A stretch of 14,374 nucleotides of DNA from an uncultured Ignavibacteria bacterium (GTDB taxonomy: Bacteria > Bacteroidota > Ignavibacteria > Ignavibacteriales > Melioribacteraceae). The notes under the pieces were generated by a model. That model had not been told where the DNA came from, did no database searches, and saw only the letters and a list, made by a program, of their open reading frames with translations. The stretch spans positions 1-14,374 of the forward strand of contig CALGLM010000468.1 in the NCBI GenBank assembly GCA_937930275.1, given 5' to 3'. Made by a program: the position numbers and the translations under genes. Positions 6,782 to 14,374 of this stretch are shown here, piece after piece. How positions within the stretch are numbered: the stretch's first letter is position 1; the number at the start of each line of letters is the position of its first letter.

Positions 6782-8908
6782 TTGATTATATTATTAAAAA
6801 ACAGATATTTTTTTATTCCGTTTTTTATATTTTTATCATTCATTTTTCTTATGCAATTTTTACCCTTAACCAATAAAATGGGGTATGAATTTGCTATATT
6901 TAACGCCTTAATACAATTTGCTATTTGGGGTACGTTTTTTAGTTTAAATAAATTTGTTCAATTATCCTTTTTTTATAAATTTAGTGTTTTTCTTATAGTA
7001 TTTACCATTCCGATATTAATTTCTCTTTTAGGCGAATTAATATTCGGTTTTTGCCATTTCACATTTGGCTTAAATTATTATATTCTATTTGTTTTACCGG
7101 CAAATATTTTGGGATTTTCTGTTTATGAGGTAATAAATTCAATTAAAATAAAACTTAAGGCTATTTTATTTTATTTTATTTTTTTATTAATAATTTCAGG
7201 GATAATAGTTGAAATATATTTTTACCCACAAATATATTTCTATAATTTGATAATCGGTTATTTCCCCGGAACAATTTACGATGAGTTGATAGAAATTGAT
7301 TTAAAGTTGGTTTTAAGTAGAATAATTCCCTTAATTTTAGGGATTATATTTATTTTTATAAAGCGAATAAATTGTAAAAATATTATAAAACTGTATTTTT
7401 TGTTAATTCTTTTAATCGGTTATTTTTTTATAAAACCACATATCGGACTTAGTACAAATAAATTTGTTTTAATAGAAAACTTGAGTAATAAAAATGAAAC
7501 TAAACATTTTATAGTACATTTTGATAGCTCAATTGAGAATGATAATGTTAAAAGACTAAGCCTATTGCATGAGTATTATTTTTATAGGATCAGCAAAATA
7601 TTAAATTTTAAACCTAATAAAAAAATTGAATCTTTTATTTATAAAGATGATATTCAGAAGGGAAAACTATTCGGTTCACGAGCTGCGGACGTAACAAAAC
7701 CATGGCTTTATCAAATTCATTTAGACGTTAACTCAACAGAAAGAAATTTGCTTCATGAAATTATCCATGTTTTTTCTGCAGAATTAGGAAACGGACCGTT
7801 AAAATTAGCCGGGGATTATAATCCTGCAATTATTGAAGGTTTTGCTATGGCTATAGAAGAACTTATAGAACCCAAAAGAAATTTAGATGAATTAGCCTAT
7901 TTAGGATTGAAACATTATAATTTAAGTACTCGAAAATTATTTAACGGATTTAATTTTTTTACCCAAAATTCATCTATCGGATATATTTTATCCGGTTCTT
8001 TTATTAAATTTTTGCAAAAACATTATGGCAACAAGGAATTATTTAAATACTATAAAACTGCCGATTTAAGGAATAGCTATAAATTAGAGCCGGAAAAGTT
8101 GTTTTCTAAGTACTTTACATATATCAATAATCAAAACTTTAAATTTAATAGCTATAAGGCAATATACTATTTCGGATATTCACCGCTGATTAATAAAAAA
8201 TGCGCAAGATACATTGCATACAACATTAACGAAATAAATAAATTATTTAAAGAAAAAAAATATGAGAAAGCAGCAAAAGAAAGTAAACTACTTTATAATG
8301 AAAGCGGAAATTATGCTGCATATTACGGATATTTACTTTCTTTAATAAAATTAAATAAGTTTTTAGATGCAAAAAATTCATTAAATAATTTTATTTCCGT
8401 TACAAAAAATAGTAATACTTATTTCACATTAAAATTTATTGATACAAAATTAAATATTGCACTTAGCAAAAAGTGTCCGGAGTTTGATACTTTATTAAGT
8501 TATAATTTAAGCGAAAGTTTTAACTTTGAAGTATATAGACTAAATGAATTTTTTACTAAAGAAAGTGATAAGATAAATGATTATATTTTTAATGAAACTA
8601 ATTTTGATGTGAATAGAATTAAATCAGATACTCTTAAGTTTTTATTTTTAGATCCAAAGACTTTAAATGCAAAATATATAATTGATAAAGCCGAAAGCTA
8701 CATCTTAATAAATAAATTTTACAAACAATTCAACTATGAAAGACTTTCAGAAGAATATTTTATAAACGGAGACTACGAATATTCAAAAAATTTACTTAAA
8801 AGAAGTATTGATTTGAACATTGATAAAGTAAAACAATGTTTATATTTTAGCAAACTGCAAAAAATTAATTGGTTTATTGAAAATGGAAATAACAAGGATA
8901 AAAATTGA
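6782..8908 (+). CDS. Polytopic membrane protein with gluzincin-like metallopeptidase domain and TPR-like repeats
   Basis: I do not recognise a named family. From TTG 6782 the product has 708 residues. The first 217 or so are strongly hydrophobic, with about six or seven membrane helices (for example near 8-28, 65-88, 126-145, 177-194 and 202-217). The segment starting KHFIVHFDSS opens a soluble domain resembling peptidase MA-like gluzincins. It contains HEIIH (zinc ligands His325 and His329, catalytic Glu326) and, 23 residues on, IIEGFA, whose Glu352 would be the third ligand. The C-terminal third has helical TPR-like units, such as EKKYEKAAKESKLLYNES and NGDYEYSKNLLKRSIDL. The start is uncertain: TTG 6761, inside murA, would add seven residues, while TTG 6782 begins one base past the murA stop with a weak GGA upstream. 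Its stop overlaps the next start (TTGA). The active-site motif suggests real peptidase activity; the substrate is unknown. Confidence 0.75.
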   Translation: MIILLKNRYFFIPFFIFLSFIFLMQFLPLTNKMGYEFAIFNALIQFAIWGTFFSLNKFVQLSFFYKFSVFLIVFTIPILISLLGELIFGFCHFTFGLNYYILFVLPANILGFSVYEVINSIKIKLKAILFYFIFLLIISGIIVEIYFYPQIYFYNLIIGYFPGTIYDELIEIDLKLVLSRIIPLILGIIFIFIKRINCKNIIKLYFLLILLIGYFFIKPHIGLSTNKFVLIENLSNKNETKHFIVHFDSSIENDNVKRLSLLHEYYFYRISKILNFKPNKKIESFIYKDDIQKGKLFGSRAADVTKPWLYQIHLDVNSTERNLLHEIIHVFSAELGNGPLKLAGDYNPAIIEGFAMAIEELIEPKRNLDELAYLGLKHYNLSTRKLFNGFNFFTQNSSIGYILSGSFIKFLQKHYGNKELFKYYKTADLRNSYKLEPEKLFSKYFTYINNQNFKFNSYKAIYYFGYSPLINKKCARYIAYNINEINKLFKEKKYEKAAKESKLLYNESGNYAAYYGYLLSLIKLNKFLDAKNSLNNFISVTKNSNTYFTLKFIDTKLNIALSKKCPEFDTLLSYNLSESFNFEVYRLNEFFTKESDKINDYIFNETNFDVNRIKSDTLKFLFLDPKTLNAKYIIDKAESYILINKFYKQFNYERLSEEYFINGDYEYSKNLLKRSIDLNIDKVKQCLYFSKLQKINWFIENGNNKDKN

Positions 8909-10308
8909 AAATTGAAAGTTTATTAAAAGACGATTTATTTAATAAAATAAAAGATATTGCAAAAAAAGAAAACGAACAAGTCTATTTAATAGGCGGGTAT
9001 GTACGAGATATTATTTTGAAGCGTTCATTAAAAAATGATATTGATGTAATGGTAGTGGGTAACGGTCCATTATTTGCAACTAAAGTTGCAGAGAGCTTAC
9101 GAGTTGACCATGTGGATTTATTTAAAACTTTCGGAACAGCTCATTTTACTTATAGGGGTTTAAATTTGGAATTTGTTGGTGCAAGAAAAGAATCCTACGA
9201 TTTTTTAAGTAGAAAACCGGTTGTTGAAAACGGTACATTTATTGATGATATTATGAGAAGAGATTTTACAATTAATACACTGGCTATTTCATTAAATTCT
9301 GATGATTTCTGTGAATTAATTGATACACTCGGCGGCGTTGAAGATATTAACAACAAAATAATTAAAACTCCTCTTAATCCTGAAGAGACTTTTAGTGATG
9401 ACCCACTTAGGATATTAAGAGCTTTTAGGTTTGCCAGCCAGCTTAATTTTTCGGTTGAAAAAAATATTTTAGATGCTGCCGAGTTAATGGCTGATCGATT
9501 AAAAATAGTATCCCAAGAAAGGATTACTGATGAATTTTTAAAAATTATTAATTCACCTTTTCCTTCAATTGGATTAATTCATTTATACCAAACAGGAGTT
9601 ATGAAAGTAATCTTTCCTGAAGTTAATTTACTCGGGGGAGTTGAACAGAGGAAAGATTTTCATCACAAGGATGTATTTTACCATACTTGTATGGTTATAG
9701 ATAATATTTCAAAAGTTACTGATAATACTTGGTTAAGAATTGCTGCTTTACTGCACGATATTGCAAAACCGGCGACAAAAAAGTTTTATGAAGGGATTGG
9801 TTGGACTTTTCACGGACATGAAGAGATTGGGGCAAGAATGGTAAAGGGGATTTTTAAAAGAATGCGATTCCCGTTTAATCAAATTGACTATGTTACAAAA
9901 TTGGTGCGACTTCATTTACGACCAATGGCTCTTGTTGATGAATCTGTAACTGATTCGGCAATTAGAAGATTAATTGTTCATGCAGGTGAAGATTTAGACG
10001 ACTTAATTACTCTTTGCAGGGCAGATATTACAAGTCATAATCAAGAAAAAGTAGATAAATATCTTGAAAATTATGAAATTGTTGTGGGTAAAATTAAAGA
10101 AGTTGAAGAAAAAGATAAATTACGTTTGTTTAAATGTCCGGTTGACGGTAAAACAATTATGCAAGTTTGTAATTTAAAACCGTCTAAAATTGTCGGAGAG
10201 ATAAAAGATGCCATTGAAGATGCGATTTTAGAGGGCAAAATATCTAATGATTTTGATGCCGCATACGATTATTTGCTAAGTATTAAAGATAATTACATAA
10301 AATTGTAA
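8905..10308 (+). CDS. HD-domain tRNA nucleotidyltransferase (CCA-adding enzyme or poly(A) polymerase family)
   Basis: Class II nucleotidyltransferase that most likely adds or repairs the 3' CCA of tRNAs in the cytoplasm. It has 467 residues. The head domain has IGGYVRD (29-35), the metal-binding pair Asp45/Asp47 in NDIDVMV, RRDFTIN (118-124), and DDPLRILRAFRFASQLNF (165-182), all characteristic of the family. A C-terminal HD phosphohydrolase-like domain follows, with His260, His284-Asp285 in ALLHDIAKP and the FHGHEE segment (302-307). This gives the CCA enzyme plus HD arrangement. The start is TTG 8905, with AAGGA six bases upstream. The upstream stop shares the sequence TTGA, a four-base overlap that implies coupling. 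Sequence alone does not separate CCA-adding, A-adding and poly(A) polymerase members. The tRNA-Leu in this window has no encoded CCA, so the genome needs the activity. Confidence 0.92.
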   Translation: MKIESLLKDDLFNKIKDIAKKENEQVYLIGGYVRDIILKRSLKNDIDVMVVGNGPLFATKVAESLRVDHVDLFKTFGTAHFTYRGLNLEFVGARKESYDFLSRKPVVENGTFIDDIMRRDFTINTLAISLNSDDFCELIDTLGGVEDINNKIIKTPLNPEETFSDDPLRILRAFRFASQLNFSVEKNILDAAELMADRLKIVSQERITDEFLKIINSPFPSIGLIHLYQTGVMKVIFPEVNLLGGVEQRKDFHHKDVFYHTCMVIDNISKVTDNTWLRIAALLHDIAKPATKKFYEGIGWTFHGHEEIGARMVKGIFKRMRFPFNQIDYVTKLVRLHLRPMALVDESVTDSAIRRLIVHAGEDLDDLITLCRADITSHNQEKVDKYLENYEIVVGKIKEVEEKDKLRLFKCPVDGKTIMQVCNLKPSKIVGEIKDAIEDAILEGKISNDFDAAYDYLLSIKDNYIKL

Positions 10309-10312
10309 AAAA

Positions 10313-10343
10313 TTGTCATAATATTAAACTTTTTTTAATTTAT
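10313..10343 (+). promoter_or_regulatory. Possible promoter for the tolC-like efflux operon
   Basis: The 86-base gap before the efflux operon holds TTG (10313-10315), then 20 bases, then TAATTTAT (10336-10343). This resembles the Bacteroidota -33/-7 arrangement but matches only four of the six defined -7 positions. It would leave a leader of about 45 bases. The gap contains no convincing terminator, so read-through from the upstream operon is possible. Confidence 0.25.
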
Positions 10344-10394
10344 TCCGTCCTAATAGATAGAAAATAAAATCTTTTTTGCATTTAAGGAGAAAAA

Positions 10395-11738
10395 ATGAAC
10401 ATAAGGTCAGTTTTATTATTACTACTTGTTTTTAGCATATCTATTAACGCTCAATCTAAATTAACATTAGATGATGCGATAAAGATTGCACTACAAAAAA
10501 ATACTTCTGTTATTAAATCGATTAATAATATTGAAGCAGACAAAAGTAACATAAAAAGCTCGTACGGCAACTTTTTACCCGATTTTGGGTTAAGAGGTAG
10601 CTGGAACTGGCAAAAAGTGCAAGATAAAGGAACGACACAATTAAATGAATTTGGTGATTATGTCGGACGTCCCGAAACAACTATTGATAGCAGAAGTTAT
10701 GGAGTTAGTGCCGGAGGTAGTTGGAATTTATTTGACGGGCTATCATCTTTTGCAATGTTAGATAGAAGCAAAAATAATTATAACGCAGCAAAACTTAGTT
10801 TGGAAAAATTAAAACAAGATATAGTTTACCAAACAACGGATTTGTATTATACAGTTCTTAATATGCAAAAAATGCTTAGTGTAAGAGAAGAAAATTTAAA
10901 ATATAATCAAAGATTATTAGAAACGATACAAGAAAGGAATAAATTAGGAGCTGCTGCATTGGCAGATTTGTATGCCCAGCAAGTTCAATACGGAAATGCC
11001 GAATTATTGCATATCCAAGCTGCGAACGATTACGAAACAGCAAAAAGTAATTTGTTGAATTTTCTATCATTAGATGTTTTAAAAGAATATGATTATGAGA
11101 TTCCTTTTGATGAAACAAAAATTGATACGAAAGCATTAACCGAAGAATTTGTATCTATTGAACAAATGGTGCAAGAAGCACTTGCAAATAGAAGTGACTA
11201 TAGAGGACAAAAATTATTATTAGAAAGTGCATTTAATAATGTTACAATTGCAAAAAGCGGATTATATCCAAGCTTATCGGGGAACTATTCTTTTTCAACC
11301 AATGCAATTGATCCAGGAGATCTTTTTGATAGAAAAATTTGGACTGTTGGTTTATCTGTAAATGTACCGATTTTTAACGGTTGGTCAACGGAAAGTGCAA
11401 TTGAACAAGCTGAAATTCAAGCCAAAAATAGTAATGAAGACTTAACAGCTTTGGAAAGACAGATAAAAATTGAAATAAAGCAAAGTTATCAAGATTTAAT
11501 TGCTGCAAAAAAACAGTTAGAAGTTAGCATAAAAAATGTTACTTCTGCCGAAGAAAACAGGAAATTGTATAATGAGAAATATACATTGGGCGGCGGAACA
11601 ATATTAGATGTAATGCAGGCTGACAAAAATTTTGTTGATGCTCAGAGGTCTTATATTGATTCTGAATTTTTATTCTTCAAAATGAAGGATAAATTAGTTA
11701 ATGCATTAGGTAAATTAGATTATAAAAAATACGAATAA
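10395..11738 (+). CDS. TolC-family outer membrane efflux protein
   Basis: Outer-membrane channel of a tripartite export system, expected to form a trimer with a beta-barrel in the outer membrane and a long alpha-helical periplasmic tunnel. It has 447 residues. A signal peptide (MNIRSVLLLLLVFSISINA, then QSK) is followed by the family opening LTLDDAIKIALQKN. Two repeats of the outer membrane efflux domain are visible. The second begins near EEFVSIEQMVQEALANR and includes SGLYPSLSGNYSFS and the strand VGLSVNVPIFNGWS. Both halves contain long helices rich in Lys, Glu and Gln, and the LGGGTILDVMQADKNFVDAQ segment near the end is typical. AAGGAG lies five bases before the ATG. The adaptor gene follows after 24 bases, so this is the first gene of an efflux operon with the MacAB-like genes downstream. 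The cargo cannot be told from the sequence. Confidence 0.94.
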   Translation: MNIRSVLLLLLVFSISINAQSKLTLDDAIKIALQKNTSVIKSINNIEADKSNIKSSYGNFLPDFGLRGSWNWQKVQDKGTTQLNEFGDYVGRPETTIDSRSYGVSAGGSWNLFDGLSSFAMLDRSKNNYNAAKLSLEKLKQDIVYQTTDLYYTVLNMQKMLSVREENLKYNQRLLETIQERNKLGAAALADLYAQQVQYGNAELLHIQAANDYETAKSNLLNFLSLDVLKEYDYEIPFDETKIDTKALTEEFVSIEQMVQEALANRSDYRGQKLLLESAFNNVTIAKSGLYPSLSGNYSFSTNAIDPGDLFDRKIWTVGLSVNVPIFNGWSTESAIEQAEIQAKNSNEDLTALERQIKIEIKQSYQDLIAAKKQLEVSIKNVTSAEENRKLYNEKYTLGGGTILDVMQADKNFVDAQRSYIDSEFLFFKMKDKLVNALGKLDYKKYE

Positions 11739-11762
11739 AATTTTAATTAGGAGATAAATATA

Positions 11763-13055
11763 ATGGGAAAAGCTCAATCAAAAAAGAATCGTAAAAAACT
11801 GTTTGTATTCGGCGGTTTAGGTTTATTATTGATAATTATAGTTTTAATTGTTGCATTTAGCGGCGAAAAAGAACAAATTATTTCGGTACAAACCGAAAAA
11901 GTACAAAAAAGAACTATCACTCAAATTGTTTCGGCAACAGGAAAAATTAATCCTGTTTATCAAGTAGTATTAACACCGGAAGTAACCGGTGAAGTTGTGG
12001 AATTGCCAATTAAGGAAGGGGATAATGTTAAAAAAGGGCAATTATTAATTAAAATTAAACCGGATATTTACATCGCTCAAAGGAATAGAGCATTGGCAAG
12101 TTTGGAAGCAGCTAAAGCAGGCTTAGATGTCCAAAAAGCAAATCTTGATAGAGTTGAGAAAGAATATAAACGTATTCAAGGGTTGTATGAGAAAAAACTT
12201 GCAAGTGATGCAGATTTAGAAACCGCTAAATCGAATTATTATCAAAGTTTAGGTCAATATCAATCACAAAAATCAGCAATTTTGCAAGCCGAAGAATCAT
12301 TAAAAGAACAACAAGAACAATTAGCCAAAACAACAATTTATTCTCCGATTGACGGAACTGTAAGTGCTTTGAATGTTGAATTAAGCGAACGCGTTTTGGG
12401 AAGTAGCTTTAGCCAAGGTACAAATTTAATGACAGTTGCAAACCTAAATTTAATGGAAGCAACAGTTGACGTAGATGAAAATGACGTTGTGCTGATAGGA
12501 ATTGGCGATACGGCAAGAGTAAAAATTGATGCTTACGGTGATAGGGAATTTTTAGGTACAGTTACTCAAATTGGTAATAGTGCAAAATCTACCGGTACGG
12601 GAACTCAAGACGAAGTTGTTAATTTCGAAATTAAAATATTGATTGATACCGAAGGTGAAAATATTCGCCCCGGTATGTCTTGCGATGCAGAAATTGAAAC
12701 AGAAACAAAATATAACGTATGGTCTGTTCCTATTCAATGCGTTACTGCTCGTACTGAACAAGGTAAAGTAATTAATACAAACGGAAATATTGCAAGTGAT
12801 GATGAAAGTAAACCAAAAGAAGTGAAAAAATCAGTAAAACCTGATGAAGTAGTTTTTGCAGTAACAGATAATAAATCGAAATTGGTAAAAGTTAAAACCG
12901 GTATTAGTGATGATACATACATTGAAATTAAAGAAGGTTTAAGCGGAACCGAAGAAATTGTTACCGGACCATACAGAGCGATATCTAAGGAACTTGAAGA
13001 CAACATTAAAGTGATGGTTCAGAAAAAAGGTAAAGATATTACTGCAAAAAAATAA
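11763..13055 (+). CDS. MacA/HlyD-type periplasmic adaptor subunit
   Basis: Membrane-fusion protein that bridges the inner-membrane ABC transporter and the TolC-like channel. It has 430 residues. A basic N-terminus (KKNRKK) and one membrane segment (about 14-32) anchor it in the inner membrane. The order is: first lipoyl half (about 65-100, with GEVVELPIKEGDNVKKGQLL), an alpha-hairpin coiled coil (about 101-188), second lipoyl half (about 190-228, TIYSPIDGTVSALNV), beta-barrel (about 229-312, ending IRPGMSCDAEIET), and the membrane-proximal domain to the C-terminus. An extra hydrophilic stretch rich in Lys, Ser, Asp and Glu (about 334-362) interrupts the membrane-proximal part. AGGAG lies nine bases before the ATG. 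Placement between the tolC-like gene and a MacB-type ATPase gene favours a MacA role over an RND adaptor. Confidence 0.93.
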   Translation: MGKAQSKKNRKKLFVFGGLGLLLIIIVLIVAFSGEKEQIISVQTEKVQKRTITQIVSATGKINPVYQVVLTPEVTGEVVELPIKEGDNVKKGQLLIKIKPDIYIAQRNRALASLEAAKAGLDVQKANLDRVEKEYKRIQGLYEKKLASDADLETAKSNYYQSLGQYQSQKSAILQAEESLKEQQEQLAKTTIYSPIDGTVSALNVELSERVLGSSFSQGTNLMTVANLNLMEATVDVDENDVVLIGIGDTARVKIDAYGDREFLGTVTQIGNSAKSTGTGTQDEVVNFEIKILIDTEGENIRPGMSCDAEIETETKYNVWSVPIQCVTARTEQGKVINTNGNIASDDESKPKEVKKSVKPDEVVFAVTDNKSKLVKVKTGISDDTYIEIKEGLSGTEEIVTGPYRAISKELEDNIKVMVQKKGKDITAKK

Positions 13056-13067
13056 ACGGAAAATATA

Positions 13068-13790
13068 ATGAATATAATAACAATAGAACATATAGCTAAA
13101 ATTTATCAAGTAGGTAGCGAAGAAGTTTTTGCCCTACGTGACGTATCGTTAAAAATTGACAAAAATGAATATGTTGCGATAATGGGACCCAGCGGTTCGG
13201 GAAAAACCACTTTGATGAATATATTAGGTTGTCTTGATACGCCGACTAAAGGTCTTTATAGTTTTAACGGTTTGAATGTAAGTGATATGAACGATAACGA
13301 GTTAGCTCAAATTAGAAATAGAGAAATAGGTTTTGTATTTCAAACATTTAACTTATTGCCACGTTCAAATGCACTGCATAATGTAGAACTTCCGTTAATT
13401 TATGCAGGCGTAAGAGCAGCTGAAAGAAAAGAAAGAGCTATAGAAGCGATAACGCATGTGGGTTTATTGGATAGAATGACTCATAAACCGAACGAACTAT
13501 CAGGAGGTCAACGTCAAAGGGTTGCTATTGCAAGAGCATTAGTAACAAGACCTTCAATAATATTAGCTGACGAGCCAACCGGAAATTTAGATTCTAAGAC
13601 CGGTGAAGATATAATGTACCTATTTTATGAACTTCATAAAGCAGGAAACACAATAATATTAGTTACTCACGAAGAATCGGTTGCCGAACATGCTGCTCGA
13701 ATTATTCGCTTACGTGACGGATTAATAGAACGAGATGAACAAGTTCAAAACAGAGTTATTCCCGCAAAACGAGAAACCACAATACATTAA
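13068..13790 (+). CDS. ABC transporter ATP-binding protein, MacB/LolD type
   Basis: Cytoplasmic ATPase that drives a mechanotransmission-type ABC exporter. It has 240 residues and is a single nucleotide-binding domain without a fused permease. It has Walker [10 protein letters not shown] (40-48), Q-loop Gln92 in [10 protein letters not shown], signature [15 protein letters not shown] (144-158), Walker B IILADEP (164-170) followed by TGNLDSKTG, and H-loop His201. The [17 protein letters not shown] and EPTGNLDS wording is typical of the MacB/LolD/FtsE group. The gene starts 12 bases after the adaptor stop with only a weak GGA upstream, and the permease gene begins nine bases after its stop. The neighbours make a MacB-like export role more likely than lipoprotein sorting (LolD) or cell division (FtsE). 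Confidence 0.95.
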   Translation: MNIITIEHIAKIYQVGSEEVFALRDVSLKIDKNEYVAIMGPSGSGKTTLMNILGCLDTPTKGLYSFNGLNVSDMNDNELAQIRNREIGFVFQTFNLLPRSNALHNVELPLIYAGVRAAERKERAIEAITHVGLLDRMTHKPNELSGGQRQRVAIARALVTRPSIILADEPTGNLDSKTGEDIMYLFYELHKAGNTIILVTHEESVAEHAARIIRLRDGLIERDEQVQNRVIPAKRETTIH

Positions 13791-13799
13791 AGGTAAAAG

Positions 13800-14374
13800 A
13801 TGAAAAATTTTCTGTTTGAATTAAAAGAAGGTTTATTAATTTCGTTGCGTGCCATACGTGCTAATAAAGTGCGATCCGTTCTTACTACTTTAGGAATAGT
13901 GATTGGGGTTGCAAGCGTTGTACTTATGTCCACTGCAATAAAAGGAATAAATCAATCTTTTCAAAAAGGTGTTAGCTCGTTAGGAACAGATAACCTTTAT
14001 ATTGATAAATGGGAATGGTTTAATAATGATGTTCCTTGGTGGAAAATTCGTAATAGAAGAAATTTAAGATTAGACGAATACGAAAAATATAGAGAACGTG
14101 CAAAATTACCTTTAGCAAGTGCCCCTACTGTATGGACTTCTCAAACAGTTAAGCACCAGCAAGAATCCGTTGAATTTGTGTTTATTCAAGGCACAACTTA
14201 CGAGTACATTAACACAACCAACTTGTCTTTTACTCAGGGTCGTTTTTTTAACGAATTGGAAAGTAACGGTTCAAGAAATGTTTGTGTAATTGGCAGCGAA
14301 ATTAATAAACAACTTTTTCCGAGAGATGACGGTCTTGAAAAAATGGTAGAAATTAGAGGAATTAAATTTAAAGT
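13800..14374 (+). CDS. FtsX/MacB-type ABC transporter permease (partial: N-terminal part)
   Basis: Inner-membrane permease partner of the preceding ATPase; 191 codons are visible and the right edge cuts the gene. The start is ATG 13800, with AAAGG six bases upstream and only nine bases after the ATPase stop. The N-terminus (ELKEGLLISLRAIRANKVRS) and first membrane helix (about 26-47, LTTLGIVIGVASVVLM) match the MacB/FtsX family. A large periplasmic domain of the MacB_PCD type follows, with QGTTYEYINTTNLSFTQGRFF and VCVIGSEINKQLFP as landmarks. A short aromatic stretch (Trp71, Trp73, Trp80, Trp81) lies just after the usual DNLYI strand. The remaining three membrane helices are outside. ATPase and permease are separate genes here, whereas E. 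coli MacB is one fused protein. Confidence 0.93.
   Translation, partial: MKNFLFELKEGLLISLRAIRANKVRSVLTTLGIVIGVASVVLMSTAIKGINQSFQKGVSSLGTDNLYIDKWEWFNNDVPWWKIRNRRNLRLDEYEKYRERAKLPLASAPTVWTSQTVKHQQESVEFVFIQGTTYEYINTTNLSFTQGRFFNELESNGSRNVCVIGSEINKQLFPRDDGLEKMVEIRGIKFK

Noticed and set aside
10323..10339. An ATTAAA/TTTAAT inverted repeat after the nucleotidyltransferase gene, considered as a terminator.
   Set aside because: The stem is six A/T pairs only and has no following T tract, so it is too weak to call.
10876..11136. A minus-strand open frame inside the tolC-like gene.
   Set aside because: It is antisense to a conserved coding region and has no identifiable domain.
12552..13006. Two overlapping minus-strand open frames inside the adaptor gene.
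   Set aside because: Both are antisense shadows, short and without recognisable features.

Overview
The window is AT-rich chromosomal DNA, mostly housekeeping and envelope genes, tightly packed and without mobile elements. It fits the Bacteroidota/Ignavibacteriota (FCB) group, and I favour an Ignavibacteria-like lineage. The hints are a DPP-IV-type S9 peptidase, a tRNA gene without encoded CCA, a good match to the Bacteroidota -7 promoter element (TAnnTTTG), one gene without a Shine-Dalgarno site, and a Ser/Thr kinase fused to a Ycf48-like propeller. This placement comes from gene content and protein resemblance, not from a computed phylogeny.

Layout. (1) 1-1288, minus: the N-terminal two thirds or so of a secreted S9/DPP-IV-like peptidase, cut by the window edge. 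(2) 1336-1365: a strong bidirectional terminator. (3) 1389-3450, minus: a protein-quality-control unit read as tRNA-Leu(UAG), tig (trigger factor), clpP. The tig-clpP junction is translationally coupled and both genes start with TTG. (4) 3451-3609: a divergent promoter region. (5) 3610-10308, plus: a compact four-gene run of a transmembrane Ser/Thr kinase with a seven-repeat periplasmic propeller, murA, a polytopic membrane gluzincin-like metallopeptidase with TPR-like repeats, and an HD-type tRNA nucleotidyltransferase (CCA-adding) gene. Gaps are 12 nt, about 1 nt (or an overlap) and a 4-nt overlap. (6) 10395-14374, plus: a tripartite efflux operon of TolC-like outer-membrane factor, MacA/HlyD-like adaptor, MacB-type ATPase and an FtsX/MacB-type permease cut by the right edge.

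How the genes work together. tig and clpP act on nascent and damaged proteins. The CCA enzyme would finish tRNAs such as the Leu tRNA here, which has no encoded CCA. TolC, MacA, the ATPase and the permease form one export machine spanning both membranes. The least conventional part is the kinase, murA and metallopeptidase run. It puts a probable periplasmic sensor kinase and an uncharacterised membrane protease beside the first committed enzyme of peptidoglycan synthesis. A regulatory link is inference from gene order only.

No stretch longer than 300 bases lacks a gene. I saw no CRISPR array, insertion sequence, prophage or broken gene.
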